Shown in pieces: positions 25,860-34,359 of a stretch of DNA of 64,000 nt (positions are counted from its first letter, which is position 1; each line of letters starts with the position of its first letter). The stretch lies in NCBI RefSeq assembly GCF_001592125.1, contig NZ_BCWI01000001.1, forward strand, positions 558,001 through 622,000, read 5' to 3'. Both the position numbers and the translations under genes were made by a program. The DNA is from Microbacterium hominis NBRC 15708 (GTDB taxonomy: Bacteria > Actinomycetota > Actinomycetes > Actinomycetales > Microbacteriaceae). The notes under the pieces were generated by a model that was not told the origin of the DNA, made no database searches, and worked only from the letters and a program-made list of their open reading frames with translations.

Positions 25860-26345
25860 ATGCCGCTGTGGCAGATACATCACCCGGAGAACGCCTGGAA
25901 TGAGTCGGAGAAGCAGGAGTTCGTCAACGCGATCACGGCCATCTACACGGACATCGTCGGCATTCCCGCCTTCTATGTCGTCGTGATCTTCAAGGAGGTC
26001 GAGTCTGGTGACCTGTGGGTCAGCGGCCGGCCGCACGACAAGTTCGTGCGTCTCAACATCGACCAGATGGCCCGCACCCTTCCCGGTCGTGTCCTGCGCG
26101 AGTGGTGGGTGCACCATCTCGACGAGGTCATCAAGCCCTGGGTGGCCGACAAGGGCTTCGACTGGGAGTTCACCATCACCGAACCGCCGGCGGACCTGTG
26201 GTCGCTGCAGGGATTCGTGCCGCCGCCCTTCGAGTCCGTCGGCGAGGCCCGCTGGGTCAAGGAGAACAAGGCCTCCGAGTACTCGCAGGCCGAGCAGCTG
26301 CCCATCAACGTCCGGCTCACGGCCGGCACCCGGGAAAGCTTCTGA
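25860..26345 (+). CDS. Tautomerase-superfamily protein, cis-CaaD-like subgroup
   Basis: 161 aa beginning MPLWQIHHPE, so Met removal exposes the catalytic Pro-1 of the 4-OT superfamily. The next beta-alpha-beta unit reads QEFVNAITAIYTDIVGIPAFYVVVIF, and a second unit follows at ~70-100, as in the fused trimeric cis-CaaD/Cg10062 group (PF14832-type). Residue 28 after Pro-1 is Tyr, where cis-3-chloroacrylate dehalogenase has His, so dehalogenase activity should not be assumed. ATG at 25860 was chosen since any earlier start would bury Pro-1; GAGAGGGG is ~8 nt upstream. First gene of the plus-strand operon. Confidence 0.8.
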   Translation: MPLWQIHHPENAWNESEKQEFVNAITAIYTDIVGIPAFYVVVIFKEVESGDLWVSGRPHDKFVRLNIDQMARTLPGRVLREWWVHHLDEVIKPWVADKGFDWEFTITEPPADLWSLQGFVPPPFESVGEARWVKENKASEYSQAEQLPINVRLTAGTRESF

Positions 26346-26347
26346 TC

Positions 26348-27778
26348 ATGACGCTCACAACCATCAACCGGGCGTTCACGACCATCAACCCGGCGACCGG
26401 GGAGCAGCTGGCAACATTCGAGACGATCTCCGACGCCGAGCTCGAGGTTGCGCTTGCGACCGCGGACCGGGCGTACGCGGACTGGCGTGAGCGTCCGGCC
26501 GCGGAGCGCGCCGCGATCATCAAGAAGGCGGCGGCGTACCTCCGCGACAACCAAGCGGAGTATTCAGGCCTCATCACGCTGGAGATGGGCAAGCTCGCCT
26601 GGGAGTCCGACGCGGAGGTGGGCCTGGCGGCGTCGATCCTTGACTATTACGCGGACCGGGTGGAGCAGTTCCTGGAGCCCGAGCCGCTCCCGGAGTCGCC
26701 CGGGGCGTATCTCGAGACGGCGCCCATCGGCGCGATCTTCGCGATCGAGCCATGGAACTTCCCCTACTACCAGCTCGCCCGAGTCGCCGGCCCGCAGCTC
26801 GCCGCCGGGAACGTCGTCCTGCTCAAGCACGCCCAGAGCGTCCCGCAGTGCGCACTGGCCTTCGCCCGCGCGTTCGAGCAGGCCGGGGCGCCCGAGGGGG
26901 TCTACACGAACCTGTTCGTCACCCACGAGCAGGCGGCGACGATCATCGCGGACCCGAGGGTCGCCGGCGTCACCATCACGGGCAGCCCCCGAGCTGCCGC
27001 CACCGTGGCCGCACAGGCCGGGCAGAACCTGAAGAAGGTCGTAGCGGAGTCGGGCGGCAGCGACCCGCTGATCGTTCTCGATGACGCAGACATCCCGGGT
27101 GCGGTGTTCGGGGCCGTCTTCGGCCGGATGTTCAACAACGGGCAGTGCTGCGTCGGCTCGAAGCGGCTCATCGTCGTCGGCAAGGACCGCGCCGAACAGG
27201 TCATCGCCGGGGTCGTGGAGGCACTCGCCGCCCTCAAGCCGGCAGACCCGGCGGAGCCGGCCGGACCGTTGACCAACCTCGGCCCGCTCTCCTCCGAGCG
27301 CGCACTTGACCTGCTCCTGGAGCAGATCGAGACCGCGAAGCAGAACGGCGCCCAGGTACGGACCGGTGGCAAGCGCATCGACCGGCCGGGCTTCTACCTC
27401 GAACCCACCGTCCTCACGGGCATCACCAAGAGCAACCCGGCCTATACCGAGGAGTTCTTCGGCCCGGTGCTCGCCGCCTATGTCGTCGACACCGAAGAGG
27501 AGGCCATCGCTCTCGCGAACGACACCCCCTGGGGTCTCGGGGCCTCGGTGTTCACCGGGGATACCAAGCACGGCAGGGCGGTCGCGTCGCACATCGACAG
27601 CGGCATGGTGTTTATCAACCAGCCCGCCTGGACCGCCGCGGAAGTCCCCTTCGGCGGCACCAAGAGCTCCGGCTTCGGGCGGGAGCTTGGCGAGCTCGGC
27701 TTCGGGGAGTTCGTGAATCGCAAGCTGGTGAACGTGGCCAAGGTCGGCTCCGGCCCGTGGGGGCCGTCGCCCGAGTGA
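26348..27778 (+). CDS. NAD(P)-dependent succinate-semialdehyde dehydrogenase-like ALDH
   Basis: 476 aa, full ALDH length. Substrate/cofactor segment FAIEPWNFPYYQLARVAGP and the cofactor loop GSPRAAATVAAQAG. The general-base Glu lies in VAESGGSDPLIVL, where the family more often has ELGG, and the nucleophile Cys in NNGQCCVGSKR. EFFGPVLAAYVV and PFGGTKSSGFGRELG are canonical. The C-terminus fits short-chain semialdehyde dehydrogenases (GabD/YneI-like). Starts 2 nt after the tautomerase stop. Likely oxidises a semialdehyde produced in this operon, perhaps malonate or succinate semialdehyde; the substrate is inference. Confidence 0.88.
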   Translation: MTLTTINRAFTTINPATGEQLATFETISDAELEVALATADRAYADWRERPAAERAAIIKKAAAYLRDNQAEYSGLITLEMGKLAWESDAEVGLAASILDYYADRVEQFLEPEPLPESPGAYLETAPIGAIFAIEPWNFPYYQLARVAGPQLAAGNVVLLKHAQSVPQCALAFARAFEQAGAPEGVYTNLFVTHEQAATIIADPRVAGVTITGSPRAAATVAAQAGQNLKKVVAESGGSDPLIVLDDADIPGAVFGAVFGRMFNNGQCCVGSKRLIVVGKDRAEQVIAGVVEALAALKPADPAEPAGPLTNLGPLSSERALDLLLEQIETAKQNGAQVRTGGKRIDRPGFYLEPTVLTGITKSNPAYTEEFFGPVLAAYVVDTEEEAIALANDTPWGLGASVFTGDTKHGRAVASHIDSGMVFINQPAWTAAEVPFGGTKSSGFGRELGELGFGEFVNRKLVNVAKVGSGPWGPSPE

Positions 27779-27857
27779 TCGCCGAAGTCGGGTGGCCAGG
27801 CCTACACCGGTCCGGCCATCCGACTCCGCGCACACTCTCAAGACGAGGAGATCGAAC

Positions 27858-28676
27858 ATGACCGTCGTACTCACTGTGGCCCCTACCGGGCCGATCGCGA
27901 CCACGCAGGACAATCCGACCCTGCCCACCCAGCCGGAAGAGATCGCCGACGCCGTCCTGGATGCTTATCGCCTGGGCGCGTCCGTCGCGCACCTGCACTT
28001 CCGAGATGCCGACGGCCGGCCGACTGCTGACCTCGACATCGCCAGACGCACCGTCGACCTCATCGCAGAGCGCTGCCCCATACACATCCAGCTCTCGACC
28101 GGGGTCGGCCTGTCCGTGCCGTTCGAAGAACGCGAGGCTCTTGTCGAACTGCGCCCGCGCATGGCGACCCTCAACCCGTGCTCCATGAGCTTCGGCGCCT
28201 TCGAGTTCCGCAACCCGCCGGCCGACGTGGCTCGCCTCGCCGCCCGGATGCATGAACTCGGCGTCAAGCCGGAGCTCGAGATCTATGACACCGGTCACCT
28301 CGAGGCCTGCCTGCGGCTGCGCGACAAGGGGCTGCTCGACGACGAGCCGATGCAGTTCTCGATCGTTCTCGGGGTGCAAGGCGGCATGGCCGCAACCGCG
28401 GACAACCTTCTGACCATGGTCCGGCGCCTGCCCGAGGGCGCCGTGTGGCAGGTCATCGCCATCGGGCGCGCCAGTCAAGAGCTCACTGGCATCGCCCTCG
28501 GGCTCGGCGGGAATGTCCGCGCCGGACTGGAGGACACGCTCTATCTGCGCAAGGGCGAACTGAGCCAAGGCAACGACCCACTGGTTGAGCGTGCGGCGCG
28601 AATGGCGGCCGCATTCGATCACGAGCTCGCGTCGGTCGCAGAAACGGAATCCCTGCTCAACCTGCCACCGCGCTGA
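27858..28676 (+). CDS. Beta-keto acid cleavage enzyme (BKACE, DUF849)
   Basis: 272 aa TIM barrel. The metal-binding HLHFRD lies at ~46-51. Family positions IQLSTGVGL, ATLNPCSMSFG, PELEIYDTGH and WQVIAIGRASQEL are all present. BKACE enzymes use acetyl-CoA to convert a beta-keto acid to its shortened acyl-CoA plus acetoacetate. The best-known member is 3-keto-5-aminohexanoate cleavage enzyme (Kce). Here it sits between an ALDH and CoA-handling enzymes, followed by a thiolase that could use acetoacetyl-CoA. GAGGAG precedes the ATG at 27858. A beta-keto acid made by the island carboxylase is an attractive substrate, but unproven. Confidence 0.88.
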   Translation: MTVVLTVAPTGPIATTQDNPTLPTQPEEIADAVLDAYRLGASVAHLHFRDADGRPTADLDIARRTVDLIAERCPIHIQLSTGVGLSVPFEEREALVELRPRMATLNPCSMSFGAFEFRNPPADVARLAARMHELGVKPELEIYDTGHLEACLRLRDKGLLDDEPMQFSIVLGVQGGMAATADNLLTMVRRLPEGAVWQVIAIGRASQELTGIALGLGGNVRAGLEDTLYLRKGELSQGNDPLVERAARMAAAFDHELASVAETESLLNLPPR

Positions 28677-28722
28677 CCGCCCGACCGACAAACATCGCGC
28701 GAACGACACAATCAAGGACCAC

Positions 28723-29520
28723 ATGCACATGGGAACCACACCAGCCTCCACCCTGACCATCGGCAGGGCCCTCGACGGCGCCGTTGCGATCCTGACGATG
28801 GAGCACCGGCCGTACAACCTGCTCGACAAGGCGTTCGTTCTCGCCCTGATCGATGCACTTCGCTGGACAGAGGAACAGCAGGCGCGAGCGGTGATCCTCC
28901 GCAGCGGGCTTCGGCACTTCTCGGCCGGAGCAGAGCTCGACTCGATGCTTGCGGAGACCAGGGACAGTGATGTCCTCGATTGGCACCTCGTCGATCTTCT
29001 CGACGCCTTCGACGCGCATCCGGCGCCTATCGTCGCGGCCGTGCACGGCACCTGCGTCGGCGGTGGCTTCGAGCTCGCCCTCGCCTGCGACCTGGTCGTG
29101 GCGGCCGCGTCCACCAAGTTCGGATCCGTCGAGGTGACCGTCGGCCTGCAGCCGCTGATGGGCGGCGTGCAACGGATAGCTCAGCGGGCCGGGGCGGCCA
29201 GAGCCAAGGAGATCGCGCTCCTCGGGCGACGCTACGACGCCGCGACGCTGGAGCGGTGGAACATCATCAACCGGGTCGTCCCCGACGAAGACCTCGACAC
29301 CGCGACGATGGTGCTCGCCCAGGAGCTCGCCCACGGGCCGACGCTTGCGAACATCGCGACGAAGCAACTCGTCTCCGTCGCCGTGAACCGCGGAACCGCC
29401 GCCGCCGACGAGGCGATGGCCGAATTGCAGCGCCCAGTCTTCCGGTCCGAGGACTTTGTGACAGGGGTCACGTCATACCGGGACAACGGCATCGGCCAGG
29501 CGTTCTTCGAGGGGCGATGA
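28723..29520 (+). CDS. Enoyl-CoA hydratase/isomerase family protein (1)
   Basis: 265 aa crotonase fold. The oxyanion-hole segments are HFSAGAELDSM and VHGTCVGGGFELALACDLVV. The catalytic region FGSVEVTVGLQPLMGGVQRI keeps one Glu, but the second typical Glu position is not obvious, so hydratase versus isomerase or C-C hydrolase cannot be decided. ATG 28723 has AAGGA 4 nt upstream; ATG 28729 two codons later is equally possible by spacing. The stop overlaps the CoA-transferase ATG (ATGA). Confidence 0.85.
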   Translation: MHMGTTPASTLTIGRALDGAVAILTMEHRPYNLLDKAFVLALIDALRWTEEQQARAVILRSGLRHFSAGAELDSMLAETRDSDVLDWHLVDLLDAFDAHPAPIVAAVHGTCVGGGFELALACDLVVAAASTKFGSVEVTVGLQPLMGGVQRIAQRAGAARAKEIALLGRRYDAATLERWNIINRVVPDEDLDTATMVLAQELAHGPTLANIATKQLVSVAVNRGTAAADEAMAELQRPVFRSEDFVTGVTSYRDNGIGQAFFEGR

Positions 29521-30758
29521 GCACGATGACCGACGCCCTGCCGCTGGAAGGATTCCGCGTCGTCGACTTCTCGCGGGTGCTCGCCGGCCCCCATTGCGCG
29601 AAGACCCTCCTCGATCTGGGTGCCGATGTCATCAAGATCGAACCGCCCAGCGGCGACCTCTCGCGGCGCGCCTTTCCCGGCAACGGGGAGATGTCCGGCT
29701 ACTACGCCCAGCAGAATGCCGGTAAACGTAACGTCAGCATCGACCTGAACGTCCCCGGTGCCCGAGAAGTCGTGGCGCGCCTCTGCGACAAAGCGGATGT
29801 GATCGTCGAGAACTTCCGCCCCGGCGCCCTCGCCGCGTTCGACCTCGACTACGACACCATCGCGAGGACGAATCCCGCCGTCGTCTACGCCTCGATCAGC
29901 GGCTACGGCCAGCACGGGGCCTGGCGGAGTCGGTCGGCCTACGCGCCGACCGTCCAGGCCGAGACCGGCATCACGGCGAACACCCTCGCGCACTTCGACC
30001 GCGATGAACGGCCGAGGAGCGATTCCTTGTCCCACGCCGATGTGTACGCCGGGCTGCACGCGACGATCGCGATCCTCGCGGCACTCGCGGACCGGGAGCG
30101 GACCGGTCGCGGTCGCTACATCGACGTCGCGATGGCCGCGGTCATGCTGTCGATGAACGAGCGCGTCCACGTCGACCTCTCCGGCATCGACCTCGGCGCC
30201 GAGCGGCCCGTGCTCGGCGCCACCGACGGTCCGTTCTTCACCGGCCCTGGCGGCGAGCGGTTCGCGAGCCCGATGAGCCTCGTCGGAAGCCTGACCTTCC
30301 CGTTCTACGTCGCCGCGATGCGCCGACCGGATCTCGCCGAAGACCCGAGATTCCTCACCCCCGAGCTCCGCGAACAGCACCTCCCGGAGCTGCACCGGAT
30401 CGTGCAGGACTGGATCACCACCTTCGCCGACATGGAGTCCCTCGACGTGCAATTCGACGAAGCACGGATCGCCATCGGCCGGGTACGCACGATCCAGGAG
30501 TTCGTCGAGACGGAATGGGCTCAGTCCTGGCCGGCAACGCGGAACGCCGTCGACCGGGACGGCGAGGCATACGCGATCCCCGGACGCCCGTGGCGATTCG
30601 ACGACCACATCGTCCTCGATGACGCGGGCCTCGCCGCCTATCGCGGCGAACACAACGCCGAGGTCCTCGCCGAACTCGGTCTGAGCGCAGACGAGATCGC
30701 CGAGCTCACCCGCACCGGGATCCTCGTCTCCGTAGAGCCCGTCTACCAGGAGGGGTGA
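29517..30758 (+). CDS. Class III CoA-transferase (CaiB/BaiF family)
   Basis: 413 aa. N-terminal LEGFRVVDFSRVLAGPHCAK and LGADVIKIEPPSGDLSR are hallmark, as are QNAGKRNVSIDLN and ENFRPGALAAFDLDY. The catalytic Asp that forms the aspartyl-CoA anhydride is probably in SLSHADVYAGLHA (~180). It moves CoA between carboxylic acids. Its partner acids in this operon are unknown; an acid-to-acyl-CoA activation before the adjacent hydratase and thiolase is plausible. Overlaps the preceding hydratase by 4 nt. Its own stop overlaps the region where the next tautomerase starts. Confidence 0.92.
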   Translation: MSTMTDALPLEGFRVVDFSRVLAGPHCAKTLLDLGADVIKIEPPSGDLSRRAFPGNGEMSGYYAQQNAGKRNVSIDLNVPGAREVVARLCDKADVIVENFRPGALAAFDLDYDTIARTNPAVVYASISGYGQHGAWRSRSAYAPTVQAETGITANTLAHFDRDERPRSDSLSHADVYAGLHATIAILAALADRERTGRGRYIDVAMAAVMLSMNERVHVDLSGIDLGAERPVLGATDGPFFTGPGGERFASPMSLVGSLTFPFYVAAMRRPDLAEDPRFLTPELREQHLPELHRIVQDWITTFADMESLDVQFDEARIAIGRVRTIQEFVETEWAQSWPATRNAVDRDGEAYAIPGRPWRFDDHIVLDDAGLAAYRGEHNAEVLAELGLSADEIAELTRTGILVSVEPVYQEG

Positions 30759-30763
30759 GTCCG

Positions 30764-31180
30764 ATTCCCGTCGTCGACATCACGCTGCTTCGCGGGCGAA
30801 GCCGGGAGTCGCTCCGTACGATCGCGGACGCCGTGCACGACGCCCTCGTGGCCGAGTTCGGTATCCCTGTCGATGACCGGTTCCAGGTCATCCATCAGCG
30901 CGAGCCGGACGAGCTGATCTTCGACACCGGCTTCCTCGGCGGCCCCCGTACCGCCGATTTCGTCCTTGTCCGGATCGTCGTCGGCAGGGAGCGCCCGGTC
31001 GAGACCAAGCAGGCCCTCTACCGGAAACTCGTCGCAGAGATCGCGGCGCGGGCGCGAATCGACCCGGAGAACGTGTTCGTCGTACTCGAGACCGTCAAGC
31101 TCTCCGACTTCTCGGTCGCCGGCGGGCGCCCCTTCCTGCCGGCGCACCTCACCCCGGAACCCGGACACGAGCCGCAATGA
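30764..31180 (+). CDS. Tautomerase-superfamily protein, MSAD-like, apparent ATT start
   Basis: 138 aa if read from ATT at 30764. In-frame GTG at 30755 would add VSP in front. The family starts M-P with Pro-1 as catalyst; here I-P-V-V-D-I-T-L-L aligns with that M-P. AGGAGG (30748-30753) is 10 nt from ATT but only 1 nt from GTG, too close to work. Counting from this Pro, Asp-37 (IPVDDRFQVIH) and an Arg-x-Arg pair (GRERP, 74/76) fall where malonate semialdehyde decarboxylase has Asp-37 and Arg-73/75. So either ATT initiates or the protein lacks a free Pro-1. It overlaps nothing if ATT is used and follows the CoA-transferase stop by 5 nt. Confidence 0.75.
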   Translation: MPVVDITLLRGRSRESLRTIADAVHDALVAEFGIPVDDRFQVIHQREPDELIFDTGFLGGPRTADFVLVRIVVGRERPVETKQALYRKLVAEIAARARIDPENVFVVLETVKLSDFSVAGGRPFLPAHLTPEPGHEPQ

Positions 31181-31209
31181 GCGACAAGTGATGGAACGGA
31201 ACCGTCGAG

Positions 31210-31296
31210 ATGCTCCTCCGCGAGATCGCCCCCGGCATCACCCTCGAGGAACTCCGGGCGATCCCCGGCGCCTCCCCTAAAGAAAGGTTCAGATGA
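31210..31296 (+). pseudogene. Remnant of 3-oxoacid CoA-transferase subunit B C-terminus
   Basis: A 28-codon frame, MLLREIAPGITLEELRAIPG onward, matches the last helix of subunit B of two-subunit CoA-transferases (APGxTxEExxAxTGA). The rest of that gene is absent. Its TGA overlaps the thiolase ATG (ATGA), so it may now serve only to couple translation into the thiolase. Confidence 0.5.
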
Positions 31297-32462
31297 ACGC
31301 CCTCATCGTCGGCTACGCCCGAACTCCATTCGTGAAATTCAACGGTCAGTTCGCCGCGATCCCCGCCACACGGCTCGGCGCACATGCGATCAAGGCCGCG
31401 CTGCATCGAGCCGGTGTCGCGCCCGACGCGGTACAACGTGTGGTCGGCGGCCAGGTGTTGCAGGCCGGGGCAGGGCAGAACCCGGCACGCCAGGCTGCGG
31501 TGGGCGCCGGGATCCCGCTCACAGTGCCGTCGGTGACGATCAACGCGGTATGCCTCTCCGGCGCAGAGGCGGTCGCCACCGCAGCGGCCGCGATCGAAGC
31601 AGGACGGATCGACGTCGCGGTCGCCTTCGGCATGGAGTCGATGTCGCTCGCACCGCACGCCCTCCCTGCGAGAGCCGGAACGAAGTACGGATCGATCGAA
31701 CTGCTCGACCTCCTCGAGCACGACGCCCTCGTCGATGCCTTCGAACAACGCTCGATGGGCTTGTCCACTGAGGAGGGCAACGAGGACTACGCCATCCTCC
31801 GGACTGCGCAGGACGAGGTCGCAGCGCGCTCCCACATCCATGCCGCCGCGTCGGCCGACTGGCTCGCCGCAGAGATCGAACCCGTCCTCGTCCCCTCGAA
31901 GCGAGGAGACATCGCCGTGACGGCCGATGACGGGGTTCGCGCCAACACGACCGTCGAGGTGCTCGCCGGCCTCCGCCCAGCCTTCTCACCCGGAGGCACC
32001 ATCACCGCCGGCAACTCCTCGTCGATCAACGACGGCGCGGCCGCGCTCGTGCTCGTCTCGGCCGCATACGCTGAACAGCACGGACTGTCGGCGATCGCGA
32101 CGGTCGAAGCCACGGCGTTCGTCGCCGGCCCGGACGTGCGCCTGCACGCGCGGCCAGCGGACGCCATCCGCGCCGCCCTCGCCCACATCGACGCGACCCC
32201 GGATGACCTCGTCAGGATCGAGATCAACGAGGCCTTCGCCTCCGTGATCGTCCACTCCGCCCAGCTGCTCGGCATCGGACCTGAGCGCGTGAATCGGCAC
32301 GGCGGTGCGATCGCGATCGGCCACCCGGTCGGCGCGTCTGGTGCTCGCATCGTCGGGACCCTCGCCCGACAGCTCGCCGAACAAGGAGCCGGACTGCTCG
32401 GGGCCGCAGCCATCTGCGGCGGCGGCGGTCAAGGATCAGCCGTTCTCCTTCGAAGCATCTGA
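31293..32462 (+). CDS. Thiolase (acetyl-CoA acetyltransferase family)
   Basis: 389 aa. The nucleophile Cys-87 is in INAVCLSGAEA, His in NRHGGAIAIGHPVGASGARI and the second Cys in AAICGGGGQGSAV, with INEAFA before them; all four catalytic blocks are intact. It cleaves or forms 3-ketoacyl-CoA with CoA. In context it may cleave the 3-ketoacyl-CoA from the hydratase route, acetoacetyl-CoA formed after BKACE, or an aroylacetyl-CoA made by the ligase at 59571. Confidence 0.93.
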   Translation: MNALIVGYARTPFVKFNGQFAAIPATRLGAHAIKAALHRAGVAPDAVQRVVGGQVLQAGAGQNPARQAAVGAGIPLTVPSVTINAVCLSGAEAVATAAAAIEAGRIDVAVAFGMESMSLAPHALPARAGTKYGSIELLDLLEHDALVDAFEQRSMGLSTEEGNEDYAILRTAQDEVAARSHIHAAASADWLAAEIEPVLVPSKRGDIAVTADDGVRANTTVEVLAGLRPAFSPGGTITAGNSSSINDGAAALVLVSAAYAEQHGLSAIATVEATAFVAGPDVRLHARPADAIRAALAHIDATPDDLVRIEINEAFASVIVHSAQLLGIGPERVNRHGGAIAIGHPVGASGARIVGTLARQLAEQGAGLLGAAAICGGGGQGSAVLLRSI

Positions 32463-32557
32463 CGGCAGAGACGCCGCGCACGACGCCGTAGCCGCCCAGT
32501 GCACCTCGACGGATGCCCCCCTCATCACATCCACCAACGTCACGGAGACCGAACACA

Positions 32558-33112
32558 ATGACTGAGCAGCAGATCGCAGAGATCATTGTTGTCGTGGGGC
32601 ATCCCGACCTGAGCGAGTCACGGATCAACGCCGCCCTCGTCCACGAACTCGAAGGGCTTCCCGCGGTGCAGGTGCGCACCCTGCACGAGCTGTACCCGGA
32701 TGGGCAGATCGACTTCGATGCCGAGCGCACCGCGCTGGAGAGCGCGCAGAACATCGTGCTGCAGTACCCGCTGTACTGGTACTCGACACCGGGCCTGCTC
32801 AAGCAGTGGCTGGACGAGATCATGACGCGCGGCTGGGCCTACGGCACGGGCAAGCCCGGCGTGCTGAAAGGCAAGACCCTGCGGGTCGCGATTTCCAACG
32901 GCGGCGTCCAGGACGCCTACCAGCCCGAGGGATTCCACGGTTGGCCGATCCGGCAGGTGCTGATCCCGATGGAGGCCCTCGCCAAGCGCCTCGGCGTTAT
33001 CTGGCTCGAGCCGCAGATCATCCACGGCACCTGGGACCTCACCGACGAGCAGCTCGCCGCCCGGGCCGCCCGCTACCGCGAACTGCTGACCCTCAGGGAC
33101 CTGGCCGCGTGA
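32558..33112 (+). CDS. NAD(P)H quinone oxidoreductase-like flavodoxin-fold protein
   Basis: 184 aa. Flavodoxin-like fold of the MdaB/KefF/WrbA-adjacent group: IIVVVGHPDLSESRINAAL (FMN/FAD phosphate loop), LYPDGQIDFDAE, IVLQYPLYWYSTPGLLKQWL and the flavin loop RGWAYGTG, then LKGKTLRVAISNGG. It would reduce quinones or azo/nitro groups by two electrons. ATG at 32558, 95 nt after the thiolase stop. Its stop overlaps the transporter GTG, so the two are coupled. In the operon it may handle quinone by-products of aromatic metabolism (inference). Confidence 0.87.
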   Translation: MTEQQIAEIIVVVGHPDLSESRINAALVHELEGLPAVQVRTLHELYPDGQIDFDAERTALESAQNIVLQYPLYWYSTPGLLKQWLDEIMTRGWAYGTGKPGVLKGKTLRVAISNGGVQDAYQPEGFHGWPIRQVLIPMEALAKRLGVIWLEPQIIHGTWDLTDEQLAARAARYRELLTLRDLAA

Positions 33113-34122
33113 GCGCCTCGGCGAGTCCCGCACTATCCCGGGCCGGCACGACCCGGGCCGAGCCGGACGCGCCGTGGCTGCCGTTGAACCTGTTCGCGAT
33201 CCCGCTCGGTCTGGCCGGTCTCGGCGGCGCCTGGTCGGCGGCATCGACACAGCTGGGCGCGAGTCCGATCCCGGCCGAGGTCTCCTTCGCCATCGCCACG
33301 TTGATCTGGGCTGGTTTCACCGTCGTCTACCTCACCGGCGGGCTGCGTCGTATCGCGTCCTTCACCGCCGACCTGCGGCATCCGCTGACGGGCCCGTTCA
33401 CGGCCTATATCCCCGTCGTCGCGATCCTGTTGATCGCCCACTACGCGCCCTACCTCGGGGACGCGGCCGTGTGGCTGATCCTGGCGGCGACAACAGTCCT
33501 GGCCGTGATCGCCGCGCAACTGGTCGCCCATTGGCTCACAGCGTCGATCGAACGCGACGCACTCCATCCAGGCTATTTCCTGCCGGTTGTCGCCGGGTCC
33601 TTTATCGCCAGCATCGGCTTCACGAGCGTCGCCCAGCACGAAGCGGCCATCGCCGCGATCGGCATCGGGGTGTTCTTCTGGCTCGTGATCGGCACCATCG
33701 TGATGGCCCGCCTCGTTACCGGGGCACCGCTGCCGCCCGCGTCGCGACCCGCCCTGGCGATCCTGGTCACCCCACCGGGGACAGCGAGCGTGGCGTGGTT
33801 CGCCGCCACCGGCGGGAGCGTCGACGTGATCCAGGAGATCCTGGGCGGGATCGTGCTGTTCATGTTCCTCGTTCAGCTCGCTCTCCTGCCCGGGTATCTG
33901 CGGGCACCGTTCACGATGCAGTACTGGGTGTTCACGTTCCCCGCCGCCGTCCTTGCCAACGACGGCATCCGCTGGGCGTTCGCTCTGCAATTCCCCGGCT
34001 GGCAGACCGCGGGCTGGATCGTGCTCGGCGTCTTCACCACAGTGATCCTCGCGATCATCGCGGCCAGCATCTGGAAGTTCACCCCTAGGCCCCGACCGCA
34101 CCTCGAGAGGGCAGGCCGATAG
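33109..34122 (+). CDS. TDT-family (TehA/SLAC1-like) transporter
   Basis: 337 aa with ten hydrophobic segments from ~28 to ~325. Typical TDT/SLAC1 pieces are LNLFAIPLGLAGLGGAWS at the start, LTGPFTAYIPVV in the third helix and MQYWVFTFPAAVLANDGIRW near the C-terminus, which carries the conserved FP-A motif. Members carry anions such as malate, tellurite or chloride; here a dicarboxylate or organic acid is likely. GTG at 33109 overlaps the preceding stop. Confidence 0.85.
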   Translation: MSASASPALSRAGTTRAEPDAPWLPLNLFAIPLGLAGLGGAWSAASTQLGASPIPAEVSFAIATLIWAGFTVVYLTGGLRRIASFTADLRHPLTGPFTAYIPVVAILLIAHYAPYLGDAAVWLILAATTVLAVIAAQLVAHWLTASIERDALHPGYFLPVVAGSFIASIGFTSVAQHEAAIAAIGIGVFFWLVIGTIVMARLVTGAPLPPASRPALAILVTPPGTASVAWFAATGGSVDVIQEILGGIVLFMFLVQLALLPGYLRAPFTMQYWVFTFPAAVLANDGIRWAFALQFPGWQTAGWIVLGVFTTVILAIIAASIWKFTPRPRPHLERAGR

Positions 34123-34359
34123 ATGACTGCTCACGAGGCTCCCGTCGCGGAGCTGCTTCCGATCGCGCGGCTCGAACAGATGGGGCAGCGCGGCAGCGCG
34201 AAGCGGGGCCGCGGCGAAGTCAACGATCCGACGACGTGCGGACTCCTCGAACTGCTCGTCGGCGCGCTCACCCCCGAACAGTGGCGAGGGTCGCGCGGTC
34301 TCGGCGTCGTCTACCGTGTCGCCGCGTCCCGTAGACCGATCGGCGAGGTCCTTCGCTGA
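34123..34359 (+). CDS. Possible small protein after the transporter
   Basis: 78 aa, starts directly after the transporter stop (TAG ATG). The sequence ELLPIARLEQMGQRGSAKRG is not recognised, and an overlapping open frame exists on the other strand, so coding is doubtful. From 34360 to 34710 no gene, RNA or repeat could be supported; low-quality open frames there look like decayed sequence between two convergent operons. Confidence 0.25.
   Translation: MTAHEAPVAELLPIARLEQMGQRGSAKRGRGEVNDPTTCGLLELLVGALTPEQWRGSRGLGVVYRVAASRRPIGEVLR

Noticed and set aside
25860..26345. Naming the first tautomerase a cis-3-chloroacrylate dehalogenase
   Set aside because: Position 28 is Tyr instead of the His used by that enzyme, and the sequence is closer to uncharacterised members of the subgroup.
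30755..30757. GTG as the start of the second tautomerase
   Set aside because: Only 1 nt separates it from AGGAGG, and it places three residues before the catalytic Pro; ATT 30764 fits better on both counts.
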